64,000 bases of DNA from Verrucomicrobiota bacterium (GTDB lineage Bacteria > Verrucomicrobiota > Verrucomicrobiia > Verrucomicrobiales > DEV007). Of this stretch, positions 35,569 to 44,088 are shown piece by piece (position 1 is the first letter of the stretch; each line of letters begins with the position of its first letter). The DNA lies in the NCBI GenBank assembly GCA_020630975.1, contig JAHDID010000002.1, forward strand, positions 232,399 through 296,398, written 5' to 3'. The position numbers and the translations under genes were made by a program. The notes below the pieces were generated by a model that did not search any database, had not been told where the DNA came from, and worked only from the letters and a program-made list of their open reading frames with translations.

Positions 35569-37641
35569 ATGCCATTACTAGAGGTGAATCTAGAAAGCTA
35601 CCAATCAGCTTTACGTGAACTCACGTTTGGAAAGACTCTTCCTGATGCGATTTACATTCATTGGGACTCGTCATATCCGATCCCAGCGCTTTTAAACAAA
35701 ATTACTTCAGAACTCAAAGCAGACTTTGATCCAAAGAATGAATTCAATGTCATTAAATTTCAACGCAAACAGCTAAAACTCTCTCTGCTCTGCTACCCCG
35801 ATTTCTCTTCCCACGCCCACCCGTGCCTTAGTCACTCGATCTCGATCGACCTTGCTTCCAACAAACAACGTAAAAGCAATTTCAAAGAACGGCTCAACCC
35901 ACCAATACTCCATCGTAAAGAAACCTTTATCCCTGCAGATCATCCAGATTATTACAAATTTAAAAAACTAACTGAACAAGAGCAAGATGCAGGACTTTAT
36001 AAAAACACATCGACAATCGGTTTCCTAGAAAACTGGAACCAATTACTAGCTGATAAAGGGCTCGCCATAAAAGGGCACCAGCTCACACAAAGGGAGCCTT
36101 CAAATCCGGCTACTGAGACTACCCAGACCATTCGAGTTCCTACCGATGGCCCGGAAATCTATCGGCATAAAACAGCTATTTCTAGACCTGACTTATCAAA
36201 ACCTGTTAAAACTCTTTTAGATTATGGGCAGCTAGATCTTACATCTTCCTTTTTTGACTACGGCTGCGGGCTAGGCGACGACATAGGAGGTCTTACCGAG
36301 CTCGGTTATTCCGCTAGAGGCTGGGATCCGCACTTCGCCCCTCATCGAGAGATCGTGCCCTCCGACGTGGTGAATTTGGGCTTCATTCTCAATGTCATTG
36401 AAGACGCTAAAGAGAGGGTAGAAGTGCTCACACAAGCTTGGAATATCACTGAAAAACTTCTTGTTGTTTCGGTGCTGGTAGCTGGCCAAGAGACCTACAC
36501 ATCGGTTAAACCCTTCCGCGACGGGGTCATCACCAACAAAAACACCTTCCAAAAGCATTTCGAGCAGGATGAGTTTATCGCCCTGGTAGAGACAGCTCTA
36601 GGAGCCGATCCCGTCCCCGTAGGTTTAGGGATCTGCTACGTTTTCCGCGATGTCGCTGACCAGCAGGATTTTATCTCGCAGAGAACGAAGCGGGCAATCA
36701 ATTGGGAAAAGGTTAACCAGCGTCTTCGTGCGCTTCGGCCCAAGCGCCTCAAATTAGCCGTCTACGATAGGGATCCAGAACTGCTTGATGACTATTGGAG
36801 GAGGGTCATTGATTTGGGTCGTACGCCACGCCCAGATGAGTACGACCGCTCAGATGAGATTCGTTCACTTTGTGGTTCGGTAAACAAGGCTACAGACTTA
36901 TTTGTCGATAAGTATGGTCCTGAGCTGTTAGAGGCCGCGCATAGGAGTCGGAGGGAAGATCTTTTGGTTTACCTGGCTGCTGGAGAGTTCCAAAAGCGGC
37001 GTACACCTCAGACTCAGCTGTCTAAGCATTTGCGCACAGACCTCAAGGTTTTCTTTGGCAGTTACGCAGCGGCTTGCGATGAGGCGCGTTGCTTGCTCTT
37101 TTCGGCAGGTGATAGCGACATTATCGAAGAGATGGTTTCAGATTTAGAGTTTGGTTGGTTTGATGCCGCAGAGGGCCACTTCACCATTCACCGGTCCCTT
37201 ATTAGTCACTTACCCCCAGTTCTGCGGATGTACATTGAGGCGGGCGCTAGACTATTTGGCGATCCTAGCGAAGCCGATTTGATCAAGATTCACGCTTACT
37301 CTGGGAAGCTCACTTTTCTCCACTATGAAAAATTTGAGACGGAGTGGACCCCTATTCTCTTGATGCGTATCAAAATTGATCTGCGCCGGCAGTTTACCAA
37401 CGTGTTCGATTACCAAAGGTCAGAAAAGCAGCAGGTCCTGTTTTTCAAAGAACGCTTCCTTGGATCGGATTTTCCGGATCGCCAGAAAATGGAAAACTAC
37501 TCCACACGACTTAGAAAGTTAGGCATCAATGAATCCATGCTCGGGTCGAATGATCGCTTCGCTCCCAATTTGTCAGATTTCTCAGAAGCGGTTGAAAGAC
37601 TGGGGTTAACGAAGGGACTCAACCCTAAACGAAAAGGCTGA
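35569..37641 (+). CDS. DNA phosphorothioation-associated putative methyltransferase
   Basis: 690 residues matching the family named dnd-related methyltransferase (TIGR04096 type). The central class I methyltransferase carries the SAM-binding motif FFDYGCGLGDD at about 228-238 and LGFILNVIEDAKER further on. The N-terminal 190 residues and the C-terminal 330 residues are family-specific. It is regularly found next to dnd or ssp phosphorothioation genes; its substrate is not established. The ATG at 35569 (MPLLEVNLESYQ) is preferred over one 51 bp upstream. Codon use and AT content differ from the flanking core genes. First gene of the locus, 122 bp before sspA. Confidence 0.85.
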   Translation: MPLLEVNLESYQSALRELTFGKTLPDAIYIHWDSSYPIPALLNKITSELKADFDPKNEFNVIKFQRKQLKLSLLCYPDFSSHAHPCLSHSISIDLASNKQRKSNFKERLNPPILHRKETFIPADHPDYYKFKKLTEQEQDAGLYKNTSTIGFLENWNQLLADKGLAIKGHQLTQREPSNPATETTQTIRVPTDGPEIYRHKTAISRPDLSKPVKTLLDYGQLDLTSSFFDYGCGLGDDIGGLTELGYSARGWDPHFAPHREIVPSDVVNLGFILNVIEDAKERVEVLTQAWNITEKLLVVSVLVAGQETYTSVKPFRDGVITNKNTFQKHFEQDEFIALVETALGADPVPVGLGICYVFRDVADQQDFISQRTKRAINWEKVNQRLRALRPKRLKLAVYDRDPELLDDYWRRVIDLGRTPRPDEYDRSDEIRSLCGSVNKATDLFVDKYGPELLEAAHRSRREDLLVYLAAGEFQKRRTPQTQLSKHLRTDLKVFFGSYAAACDEARCLLFSAGDSDIIEEMVSDLEFGWFDAAEGHFTIHRSLISHLPPVLRMYIEAGARLFGDPSEADLIKIHAYSGKLTFLHYEKFETEWTPILLMRIKIDLRRQFTNVFDYQRSEKQQVLFFKERFLGSDFPDRQKMENYSTRLRKLGINESMLGSNDRFAPNLSDFSEAVERLGLTKGLNPKRKG

Positions 37642-37763
37642 TTTATGGGATAACTCTTGACAAAAGTCGAAAACAGTTCAAATAAACACTTATTTATCCA
37701 AATTACGAATGCTGAAAGCTCTTTGAGACACAGGCATTTTTAAGCTAAGTAGAATTCACCACC

Positions 37764-38918
37764 TTGAGCGCCATTTTCCTAGACAACAATGCGACCACTC
37801 AGCCTCTTCCAGAGGTTATCGAGGAGGTTACACGCACGTTGGCAGAAAGTTGGGGGAATCCAGGGTCAAACCACACATCAGGCGAGCAAGCGCGCTCACT
37901 GTTGGCAGATTCTCGGGCCTTTGTGGCAGAGCTTAGTGGAACTATTCCCGAGCGAGTGCATTTCACGAGTGGAGGGACGGAGGCCAATAACCTTGCTATC
38001 CGAGCGATGCTTGGTCTGGGGCGCGGCAGCCAGATTTTGACGTCTTCTGTGGAGCATGCATCCATTCGTTCAGCCCGTACCCTGGTCGAGCACAGCGGAT
38101 TCAGTCTTGTAGAGCTGCCTGTCGATCGATCTGGTTTGATCGATCTGCCGTGCTTGTCAGACGCGCTAGCTCAGGGAGAGGTAGCAGGAGTGTCGATACA
38201 GTGGGTGAACAATGAAACCGGGGTGATTCAGCCGATAGCGGAGATCTCTCAGCTTTGCAGGCAGCATTCGATTCCTTTGCACACCGATGCCTGTCAGGCG
38301 CTTGGTAAGATCGATTTTGCAGCGCATAGTCACCTTTTCGATTTCATTACCATTACCGCGCACAAGCTCCATGGCCCTAAAGGGGCGGGGGCTATTATTG
38401 CGCCGCCGAGGTTGCTGACACCGATTTTTTACGGTGGCGATCAGGAGGTCGGAGTCAGGCCGGGCACTGAGAATCTACCTGGCATTGCAGGATTTGGCCG
38501 AGCCTGTCAGATCAGGCAGGATAGCTTTCAGCAGCATACTCAGCACCTTGCCAGTCTCAGAGACCGTTTTGAAAGCGGTATTCTAGCTGGTATCCCAGGA
38601 ACAAAGATTAATGGCGCCGAAGCCCATCGGGTTTCGAATACATCTAACGTTAGGTTCCCCGGTATCGATGCCGTGCCGCTGACATTGCGTTTGGATCTTG
38701 CCGGTATTGAATGTTCGCAGACATCTGCTTGCACCTCGGCACGTCCAGAGCCTAGCCATGTACTTACCGCTATGGGACTGACAGAGGATGATGCTTATGC
38801 CAGCATACGATTCGGTTTCTCTGTGCTGAACACTGCTACCCAGGTCGATACTGCGGTCGAGATAATTAAAGACGAATTTCAGAGGCTTCACCGCCTTAGC
38901 CAAACTCTAGTTCACTGA
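37764..38918 (+). CDS. sspA: Cysteine desulfurase of phosphorothioation system (SspA/DndA-like)
   Basis: 384 residues of class V aminotransferase fold. It takes sulfur from cysteine onto its own Cys for DNA modification. The start is IFLDNNATTQPLPEV; the PLP lysine is in ITITAHKLHGPKGAGAI near residue 205; the sulfur-carrying Cys is in ECSQTSACTSARPEPS near 330. The start is TTG at 37764, since no ATG lies before the conserved N-terminus. It could be an IscS relative, but the neighbourhood points to the phosphorothioation role. sspB follows 4 bp later. Confidence 0.9.
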   Translation: MSAIFLDNNATTQPLPEVIEEVTRTLAESWGNPGSNHTSGEQARSLLADSRAFVAELSGTIPERVHFTSGGTEANNLAIRAMLGLGRGSQILTSSVEHASIRSARTLVEHSGFSLVELPVDRSGLIDLPCLSDALAQGEVAGVSIQWVNNETGVIQPIAEISQLCRQHSIPLHTDACQALGKIDFAAHSHLFDFITITAHKLHGPKGAGAIIAPPRLLTPIFYGGDQEVGVRPGTENLPGIAGFGRACQIRQDSFQQHTQHLASLRDRFESGILAGIPGTKINGAEAHRVSNTSNVRFPGIDAVPLTLRLDLAGIECSQTSACTSARPEPSHVLTAMGLTEDDAYASIRFGFSVLNTATQVDTAVEIIKDEFQRLHRLSQTLVH

Positions 38919-38922
38919 CACC

Positions 38923-39867
38923 ATGAAATTTGGAGGACACGAAACATTCCACATCCGAGACAGCTGGCTGTATCGGGGGCTCAAACTTTTAAATGAAGAT
39001 TCCCAGAGCTTTGCTCAAGATATTGCCGCGGACCGCTTAGGTGTGGGCGGTAATATGGCCAAATCGATACGACACTGGATGCTAGCTACCGGTCTTGCCG
39101 ACAAGGTTGGCACGAGCAAAGACTACACCTATCGGCTTTCCAAGTTAGGTGGTCTCATTGCTGAGTACGATCCCTATTTTACCAATTTATCGACTTGGTG
39201 GGTGTTACACATCAATCTCGTCAATAACCCCACATACGCCCTGTCATGGGATTGGATGTTCAATCACTTCGGTCAGCAGCGCTTCGAAAAAGGCGTCGCC
39301 GTTGAAAATCTGAAACGGCACCTGACTTACAATACCAATCATCGAGCACCTGCTCAGAAAACATTAGAGCGAGACTTGGGTGTTTTACTAAATACTTACT
39401 CGATCACGATACCCGGCGATAAATCGGATCCCGAAGATTCCAAAGATTGCCCCTTTCAGGCACTTGGCATTATGAACTTTCTCAAAGAGTCGGGCAGCTA
39501 CCGCATTTCTTATGCTGAGAAAAACATTCAGCCAGAGGTTTTAGGTTACGCCCTAGTGAAAGCGCTGCCAGATGAGGTAACCGGTCAGAATGATCTAGCC
39601 GTCGAGATCGGTCAAGCCTCCACCGCGCCCAATGGGCCGGGCAAAGTCTTTTGTTTACGGCCAGAGTCCGTATTCGATTTAGCACAGCGAGCCGAGCGAG
39701 ACCTTGAAAAAGGCTGGATTTCTATCACTGGATTAGCCGGTAGTCGCAGCATCAATTTCCGTGCGTGGCAGCCTACCCAATGGCTGGAAGCCCTTTACCA
39801 AAGAGAAACCGAACAGGAAGAATTATGGCAAACCGAGGACCCGAGACCACTGCTGGCAGCCTACTAG
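38923..39867 (+). CDS. sspB: DUF4007 protein, SspB-like
   Basis: 314 residues with the DUF4007 start FGGHETFHIRDSWLYRGLKLL and conserved GGNMAKSIRHWMLATGL (helix-turn-helix-like), then ETERD-type helical regions (NHRAPAQKTLERDLGVLLNTY). In the Ssp system SspB is described as a DNA-nicking component that acts with SspC and SspD to place single-strand phosphorothioates. I link DUF4007 to SspB from knowledge of such loci, not from a search. It overlaps sspC by 43 bp. Confidence 0.82.
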   Translation: MKFGGHETFHIRDSWLYRGLKLLNEDSQSFAQDIAADRLGVGGNMAKSIRHWMLATGLADKVGTSKDYTYRLSKLGGLIAEYDPYFTNLSTWWVLHINLVNNPTYALSWDWMFNHFGQQRFEKGVAVENLKRHLTYNTNHRAPAQKTLERDLGVLLNTYSITIPGDKSDPEDSKDCPFQALGIMNFLKESGSYRISYAEKNIQPEVLGYALVKALPDEVTGQNDLAVEIGQASTAPNGPGKVFCLRPESVFDLAQRAERDLEKGWISITGLAGSRSINFRAWQPTQWLEALYQRETEQEELWQTEDPRPLLAAY

Positions 39868-42800
39868 ATAGCGACAACTTTCTGCGGTCGATTAATATCG
39901 TCTTCGATGCAGATCAGGCAGAGCGGATTGCGCACTATTACCCGACTGAGAAGTCTGCCGATCTCATCAATAAATTGATCGGCAACGAGGATCAGCGTGC
40001 ATTTTTGGTCGTGGCACCCTATGGCTCTGGCAAGTCCATGGCAGGCGCCTATGCCCTGCACTCCATTGAGAACACCAAAGAAAGCCGCCCAGTTCTCAAA
40101 GAACTGAATGAACGGCTCTCAGGCGTTAACGCCAACCTTGGGGAGCAGCTTACCGACAGAGTGCGAAAATACAGCCAGCAGGGCCTCACGCTCGCGCTTC
40201 ATGGGCATAGCGAGCACTTAGTTCGCGACCTACTAGAGGCTGCCATCAGCGCCTTTGAGCGCCTAGAGATTTCAGGCCCCACCCTCAAGGCGCTCAAAGA
40301 CGCCGCCAAAGAAGCTGAGCAGATCGACATTTACGATGCCTTGCAGACCCTCAAGTCGCTCGCGCAGAAAGAAAAGATCGACCGTATTTTGGTGCTATGG
40401 GACGAATTCGGCCGCCATCTCGAGACATTGATTGCCGAGGGCCGCGCTTCGGAGTTGCTCGATATTCAGACCCTAGCGGAGTTTGTATCTCGCCAAAAGT
40501 CCATCACCACTACCATGGCCCTGTTTCTACACCAGGGTCTTCTCAATTACGCCGACAATTTGCCTCAGACCGTTCGCCGCGAATGGAAAAAAATTGAAGG
40601 TCGATTTTTATCGATCGATTACGTCGAGGATAGCAAAGAGATCTACCGCCTTATCGGTGAGATCATCGCATCTCGGACTGGAGCCGATGACAAACCTGAG
40701 ACTTTCGTGAAAGAAAAGGCCAAGCAGCTTATTACTGAGGGCCGTTTCAAAGGCTTTAAGGAGCGCGAGCTCAGCAAGATACTGCACAAAGCGTGTCCTC
40801 TCTCACCGGCTGCACTCGAGCTGCTGCCGCGCATCTCTGCTCGCGTCTCGCAGAATGAGCGCACCCTGTTCAGCTTCTTATACCAGGTCGACTTAGATCA
40901 CGACGACGAGGTTGGCGCCGATGCCCTCTTTGATTACTTTAGCGATCAGATGCAAGCCGATGTCGAGGTCGGTGGCACCCATCGCCAGTGGCTGGAGACT
41001 CGGAGTGCGCTTAGCAAGGTTACCGGTGATCACTACTTGGAGAAAGCACTCAAAATCGCCTGCTTGATGGGGCTAGGCCTAGCAGGTGAGCGCTCAAAAG
41101 CTAGCTACGAGCAAACTATCCTCGCTCTGGCAGGCTATGGAGACATGGAGGATGCCGCCGCTACTGTTGATTCTCTTGTCGAGCGCAAGCTACTGCTCCA
41201 CCGCAAGCATAGCAATGAGGTGGCGATTTGGCATGGCACCGATCTTGATCTCCGCGGCCGGCTCGAAGAGGCCAAAGCAGATCGAGTCAATGGTTTCGAT
41301 CTCGTTTCCTTCCTAGCCAAAGAAGTCGCCGCCCCAGTGTGGAAACCCCTCGAGTACAATGCGGATTACTCGATTCGTCGCTACTTCACTAGTGAGTTCA
41401 TTGTCATCTCTCAGTTCGAGGATCAGTTTGCTCAGATACAGAACAGTATCAGCAATCTTGAGCCGGGTGACGATGGGCGTATCTTCTATGTCATTCCGAC
41501 TAGTGCCGACGAGCGCAAGCGCGCTAAAGAGCTCATTCAGTCACTTTGGCAGGAAGAGTTATTTACTGATAGCCTTACCAATTTCGAGCGAGTTGTCTTC
41601 TGCCTACCTGCGGAGCCGATTCCGATTTTAGAGGCTGCATTAGAGGTGGCCTGTATTTTGGATTTACGGGGTGATTCTGACCTCACTTCAGAGGATCCGT
41701 TGGTCATCCCGGAGTTACAGCAGATGCTCGACGATGCGCGCACTCATCTCCAGGCACTTATTCAGCGCCTTACCGATGCTCAATCTAGCGATACCGACTG
41801 GGTGTATCAGAGTGAGTCCTACCAGATTGATTCCCCTCGCAAGCTTAGCCGCTTCCTTTCGAATATCTCTCGAGCCGTATACCCGCATACCCCCAAGATT
41901 CGGAGCGAAGTTATCGTCCGCAAAAAAGCTTCTGGTCCAGTCGTCAATTCGCGCAAGAAGCTAGTGCTCGCCATGATGGAGCGCTACGGTACTGAAAACT
42001 TCGAGATTCAGGGCAATTTTCCCGATGCCTCCATGTTTCGTACGGTATTGCTCGAGACCGGGCTCTACCGTTTCGATGAAAAGCTGCAGACCTGGGGCTT
42101 TGCGAGCCCGCATGCGCTAGAGGACGAAGGGCTTCGACACCTATGGCAGATGGTTCAGGATTTCTTCACCGACCCTACAGATACAGGTCGCAGCCCGCAG
42201 GAGCTGTTCGATAAGCTTACGGCTACGCCGTTTGGCATTAGACCTGCTATGTTCCCGATCATCTTTGCAGCAGGTTACAAAGCTTTCGCCTTCACCACGA
42301 GTTTGTCTATCGATGGGCAATACATTGCAGATGTATTGCCTAGCGATATCGAATTACTATGTCGCGAGCCCAAGCGCCACCTGCTAAAGGTTTTAGAGCT
42401 ATCAGACGAGCAAAAGACATTCGTGGAATTTATCCGCAAGACATTCAGCGGACAGCCCACGCCTGGTAACGATCAAGATCTCATCCGCAATGCTCACGAA
42501 GCGATTCAGAATTGGCGGTTTCAGCTGCCGCCAGCCTCTCTCAGCTCTCGATCTATTGCGAAAGCCGCTATCGATTTCCGCAAACTGATCACGCGCGCAC
42601 ACGATCCTGCAGAACTCTTACTCAATCGTATACCTGGTTTGCTTGGCGTAAAGAAACAGCAACTCAATAAAAAACCAGTTCAGCAGCGACTCTCTCAGAT
42701 CAAACAGGAGATTGAGGAGGTAGTAAATACCTACAAAAAAGACGCCAGACGTGCAGTTAGCAATGCACTCCAGACTTCTACTAACGAGACAAATCTACGG

Positions 42801-43205
42801 GAAGCAGCTCAGCAGTGGGCTACCGCCTTCGAGCCGATGCTCCCCAAAAAACACGAGGCTAGACCACTACTTTTCCGTCTGACATCAGATTATGAGAGCG
42901 ATGATAAGCTGATCGAGTCCATCGCAGCGCTTCCACAGGTAAGTCGAGTATCGATAGCTAGGTGGGAAGATGCCGATGCCAAGAACTTTGCCGTCACTTT
43001 CGATAATTTAGTGAAGAAAGTAGAAAGCGATATTTTTCGCAATGGTATCACGGAAGTTTCTGATTCCGAACAGAAGGCAAAGATTGCGAGTGTGCTAAGT
43101 GATCGTATCGACGACTACTTGGATAATTTGCAACAGATCATGCCCAAAGAAGATTTCGAGAACTGGTTGACAGAAAAACTAGAAAAAGTTACTAACAAAG
43201 CGTAA
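39825..43205 (+). CDS. sspC: Large P-loop ATPase, SspC-like
   Basis: 1126 residues. The P-loop is APYGSGKS (about 64-71) and the Walker B-like strand ILVLWDEFG lies at about 188-196, so an ATPase domain fills the first 300 residues. The rest is helical with no family motif I recognise. In Ssp loci SspC is the ATPase working with SspB and SspD on DNA. The start at 39825 (MANRGPETTAGS) has AGGAAG 9 bp upstream and overlaps the end of sspB, a sign of tight coupling. BrxC-type ATPases are the main alternative family, but the neighbours are not BREX. Confidence 0.8.
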   Translation: MANRGPETTAGSLLDSDNFLRSINIVFDADQAERIAHYYPTEKSADLINKLIGNEDQRAFLVVAPYGSGKSMAGAYALHSIENTKESRPVLKELNERLSGVNANLGEQLTDRVRKYSQQGLTLALHGHSEHLVRDLLEAAISAFERLEISGPTLKALKDAAKEAEQIDIYDALQTLKSLAQKEKIDRILVLWDEFGRHLETLIAEGRASELLDIQTLAEFVSRQKSITTTMALFLHQGLLNYADNLPQTVRREWKKIEGRFLSIDYVEDSKEIYRLIGEIIASRTGADDKPETFVKEKAKQLITEGRFKGFKERELSKILHKACPLSPAALELLPRISARVSQNERTLFSFLYQVDLDHDDEVGADALFDYFSDQMQADVEVGGTHRQWLETRSALSKVTGDHYLEKALKIACLMGLGLAGERSKASYEQTILALAGYGDMEDAAATVDSLVERKLLLHRKHSNEVAIWHGTDLDLRGRLEEAKADRVNGFDLVSFLAKEVAAPVWKPLEYNADYSIRRYFTSEFIVISQFEDQFAQIQNSISNLEPGDDGRIFYVIPTSADERKRAKELIQSLWQEELFTDSLTNFERVVFCLPAEPIPILEAALEVACILDLRGDSDLTSEDPLVIPELQQMLDDARTHLQALIQRLTDAQSSDTDWVYQSESYQIDSPRKLSRFLSNISRAVYPHTPKIRSEVIVRKKASGPVVNSRKKLVLAMMERYGTENFEIQGNFPDASMFRTVLLETGLYRFDEKLQTWGFASPHALEDEGLRHLWQMVQDFFTDPTDTGRSPQELFDKLTATPFGIRPAMFPIIFAAGYKAFAFTTSLSIDGQYIADVLPSDIELLCREPKRHLLKVLELSDEQKTFVEFIRKTFSGQPTPGNDQDLIRNAHEAIQNWRFQLPPASLSSRSIAKAAIDFRKLITRAHDPAELLLNRIPGLLGVKKQQLNKKPVQQRLSQIKQEIEEVVNTYKKDARRAVSNALQTSTNETNLREAAQQWATAFEPMLPKKHEARPLLFRLTSDYESDDKLIESIAALPQVSRVSIARWEDADAKNFAVTFDNLVKKVESDIFRNGITEVSDSEQKAKIASVLSDRIDDYLDNLQQIMPKEDFENWLTEKLEKVTNKA

Positions 43206-43226
43206 TTCATAAAACTTCACCCAAAA

Positions 43227-44045
43227 ATGGTTACCCTCCAAGAAGCAGTAGACTCCATCGAGAGCGATCCGGATAGGCGGCACATCGTCAATATTAGCGG
43301 GGGAAAGGATTCGGCTGCGCTTGCCATTTACCTCAAGCAACAATATCCCGAATTACCAGCGGAGTACGTGTTTTGCGATACCAAATGCGAGCTGCCAGAG
43401 ACATACGATTTCCTCGACAATTTACAAACCTTGTTAGGCAAACCTATACAGAGAATCAATGCGTTTAACACTCTGAACGTTCGGGAAGTGGGTGGAGACG
43501 ACCGTAATCCCTTCGAAATCTTTCTCGACGAACTCTACACCGGCTTTCTCCCTAGCCCGAGAAACCGTTGGTGTACTAGGGAGTTAAAGATTCGACCTTT
43601 AGAGAAATACCTCGAAGAGTCAACAGCCTATTCTTATATTGGTATACGTGGAGATGAGAGCCGAGATGGGTATCAATCGAAAAAGCCACCCAGTTTTTCT
43701 CAGAAGCCATCAATCATACCTGTTTACCCCTTTAAAGATGACGATCTAGGTTACGAAGATGTTCAAGATTTACTTGAGGATTCGGGCCTCGGTATGCCAA
43801 AATATTACCAGTGGCGCTCACGTTCTGGATGCTACTTTTGTTTCTACCAACAAATTGGTGAGTGGCAAGGCTTAAAGGAAAATCATCCCGAGTTCTTTGA
43901 TAAGGCAAAGGCATACGAGAAAGAAGTGGGGGGTAAAAAATTTACTTGGGTAGACGGGAAAACCCTAGATGAAATCGCTAACTCCCCTCGCCGTGCTATC
44001 CAAGATCTGGACGAGACAGCAGGATGTGCAATTTGTCACTTATAA
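43227..44045 (+). CDS. sspD: PAPS-reductase-like ATP pyrophosphatase, SspD/DndC-like
   Basis: 272 residues of the adenine-nucleotide alpha-hydrolase fold. The PP-loop SGGKDS is at residues 24-29, RNRWCTRELKIRPLE near 112 and IGIRGDESRDG near 133. Cysteines in RSGCYFCFYQQ and at the C-terminus (GCAICHL) could bind an Fe-S cluster, as DndC does. The enzyme would activate the DNA backbone for sulfur insertion. It follows sspC after 21 bp and faces the convergent sspE, 43 bp away. Confidence 0.88.
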   Translation: MVTLQEAVDSIESDPDRRHIVNISGGKDSAALAIYLKQQYPELPAEYVFCDTKCELPETYDFLDNLQTLLGKPIQRINAFNTLNVREVGGDDRNPFEIFLDELYTGFLPSPRNRWCTRELKIRPLEKYLEESTAYSYIGIRGDESRDGYQSKKPPSFSQKPSIIPVYPFKDDDLGYEDVQDLLEDSGLGMPKYYQWRSRSGCYFCFYQQIGEWQGLKENHPEFFDKAKAYEKEVGGKKFTWVDGKTLDEIANSPRRAIQDLDETAGCAICHL

Positions 44046-44088
44046 ATGTGACCATCAAGATTCGGTCTAGCACTCAGCTGCTACACTG

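Noticed and set aside
39765..39824. Upstream ATG of the SspC-like ATPase at 39765
   Set aside because: The start at 39825 has a good ribosome-binding sequence and a natural N-terminus; the extra 20 residues are only the sspB sequence in another frame.
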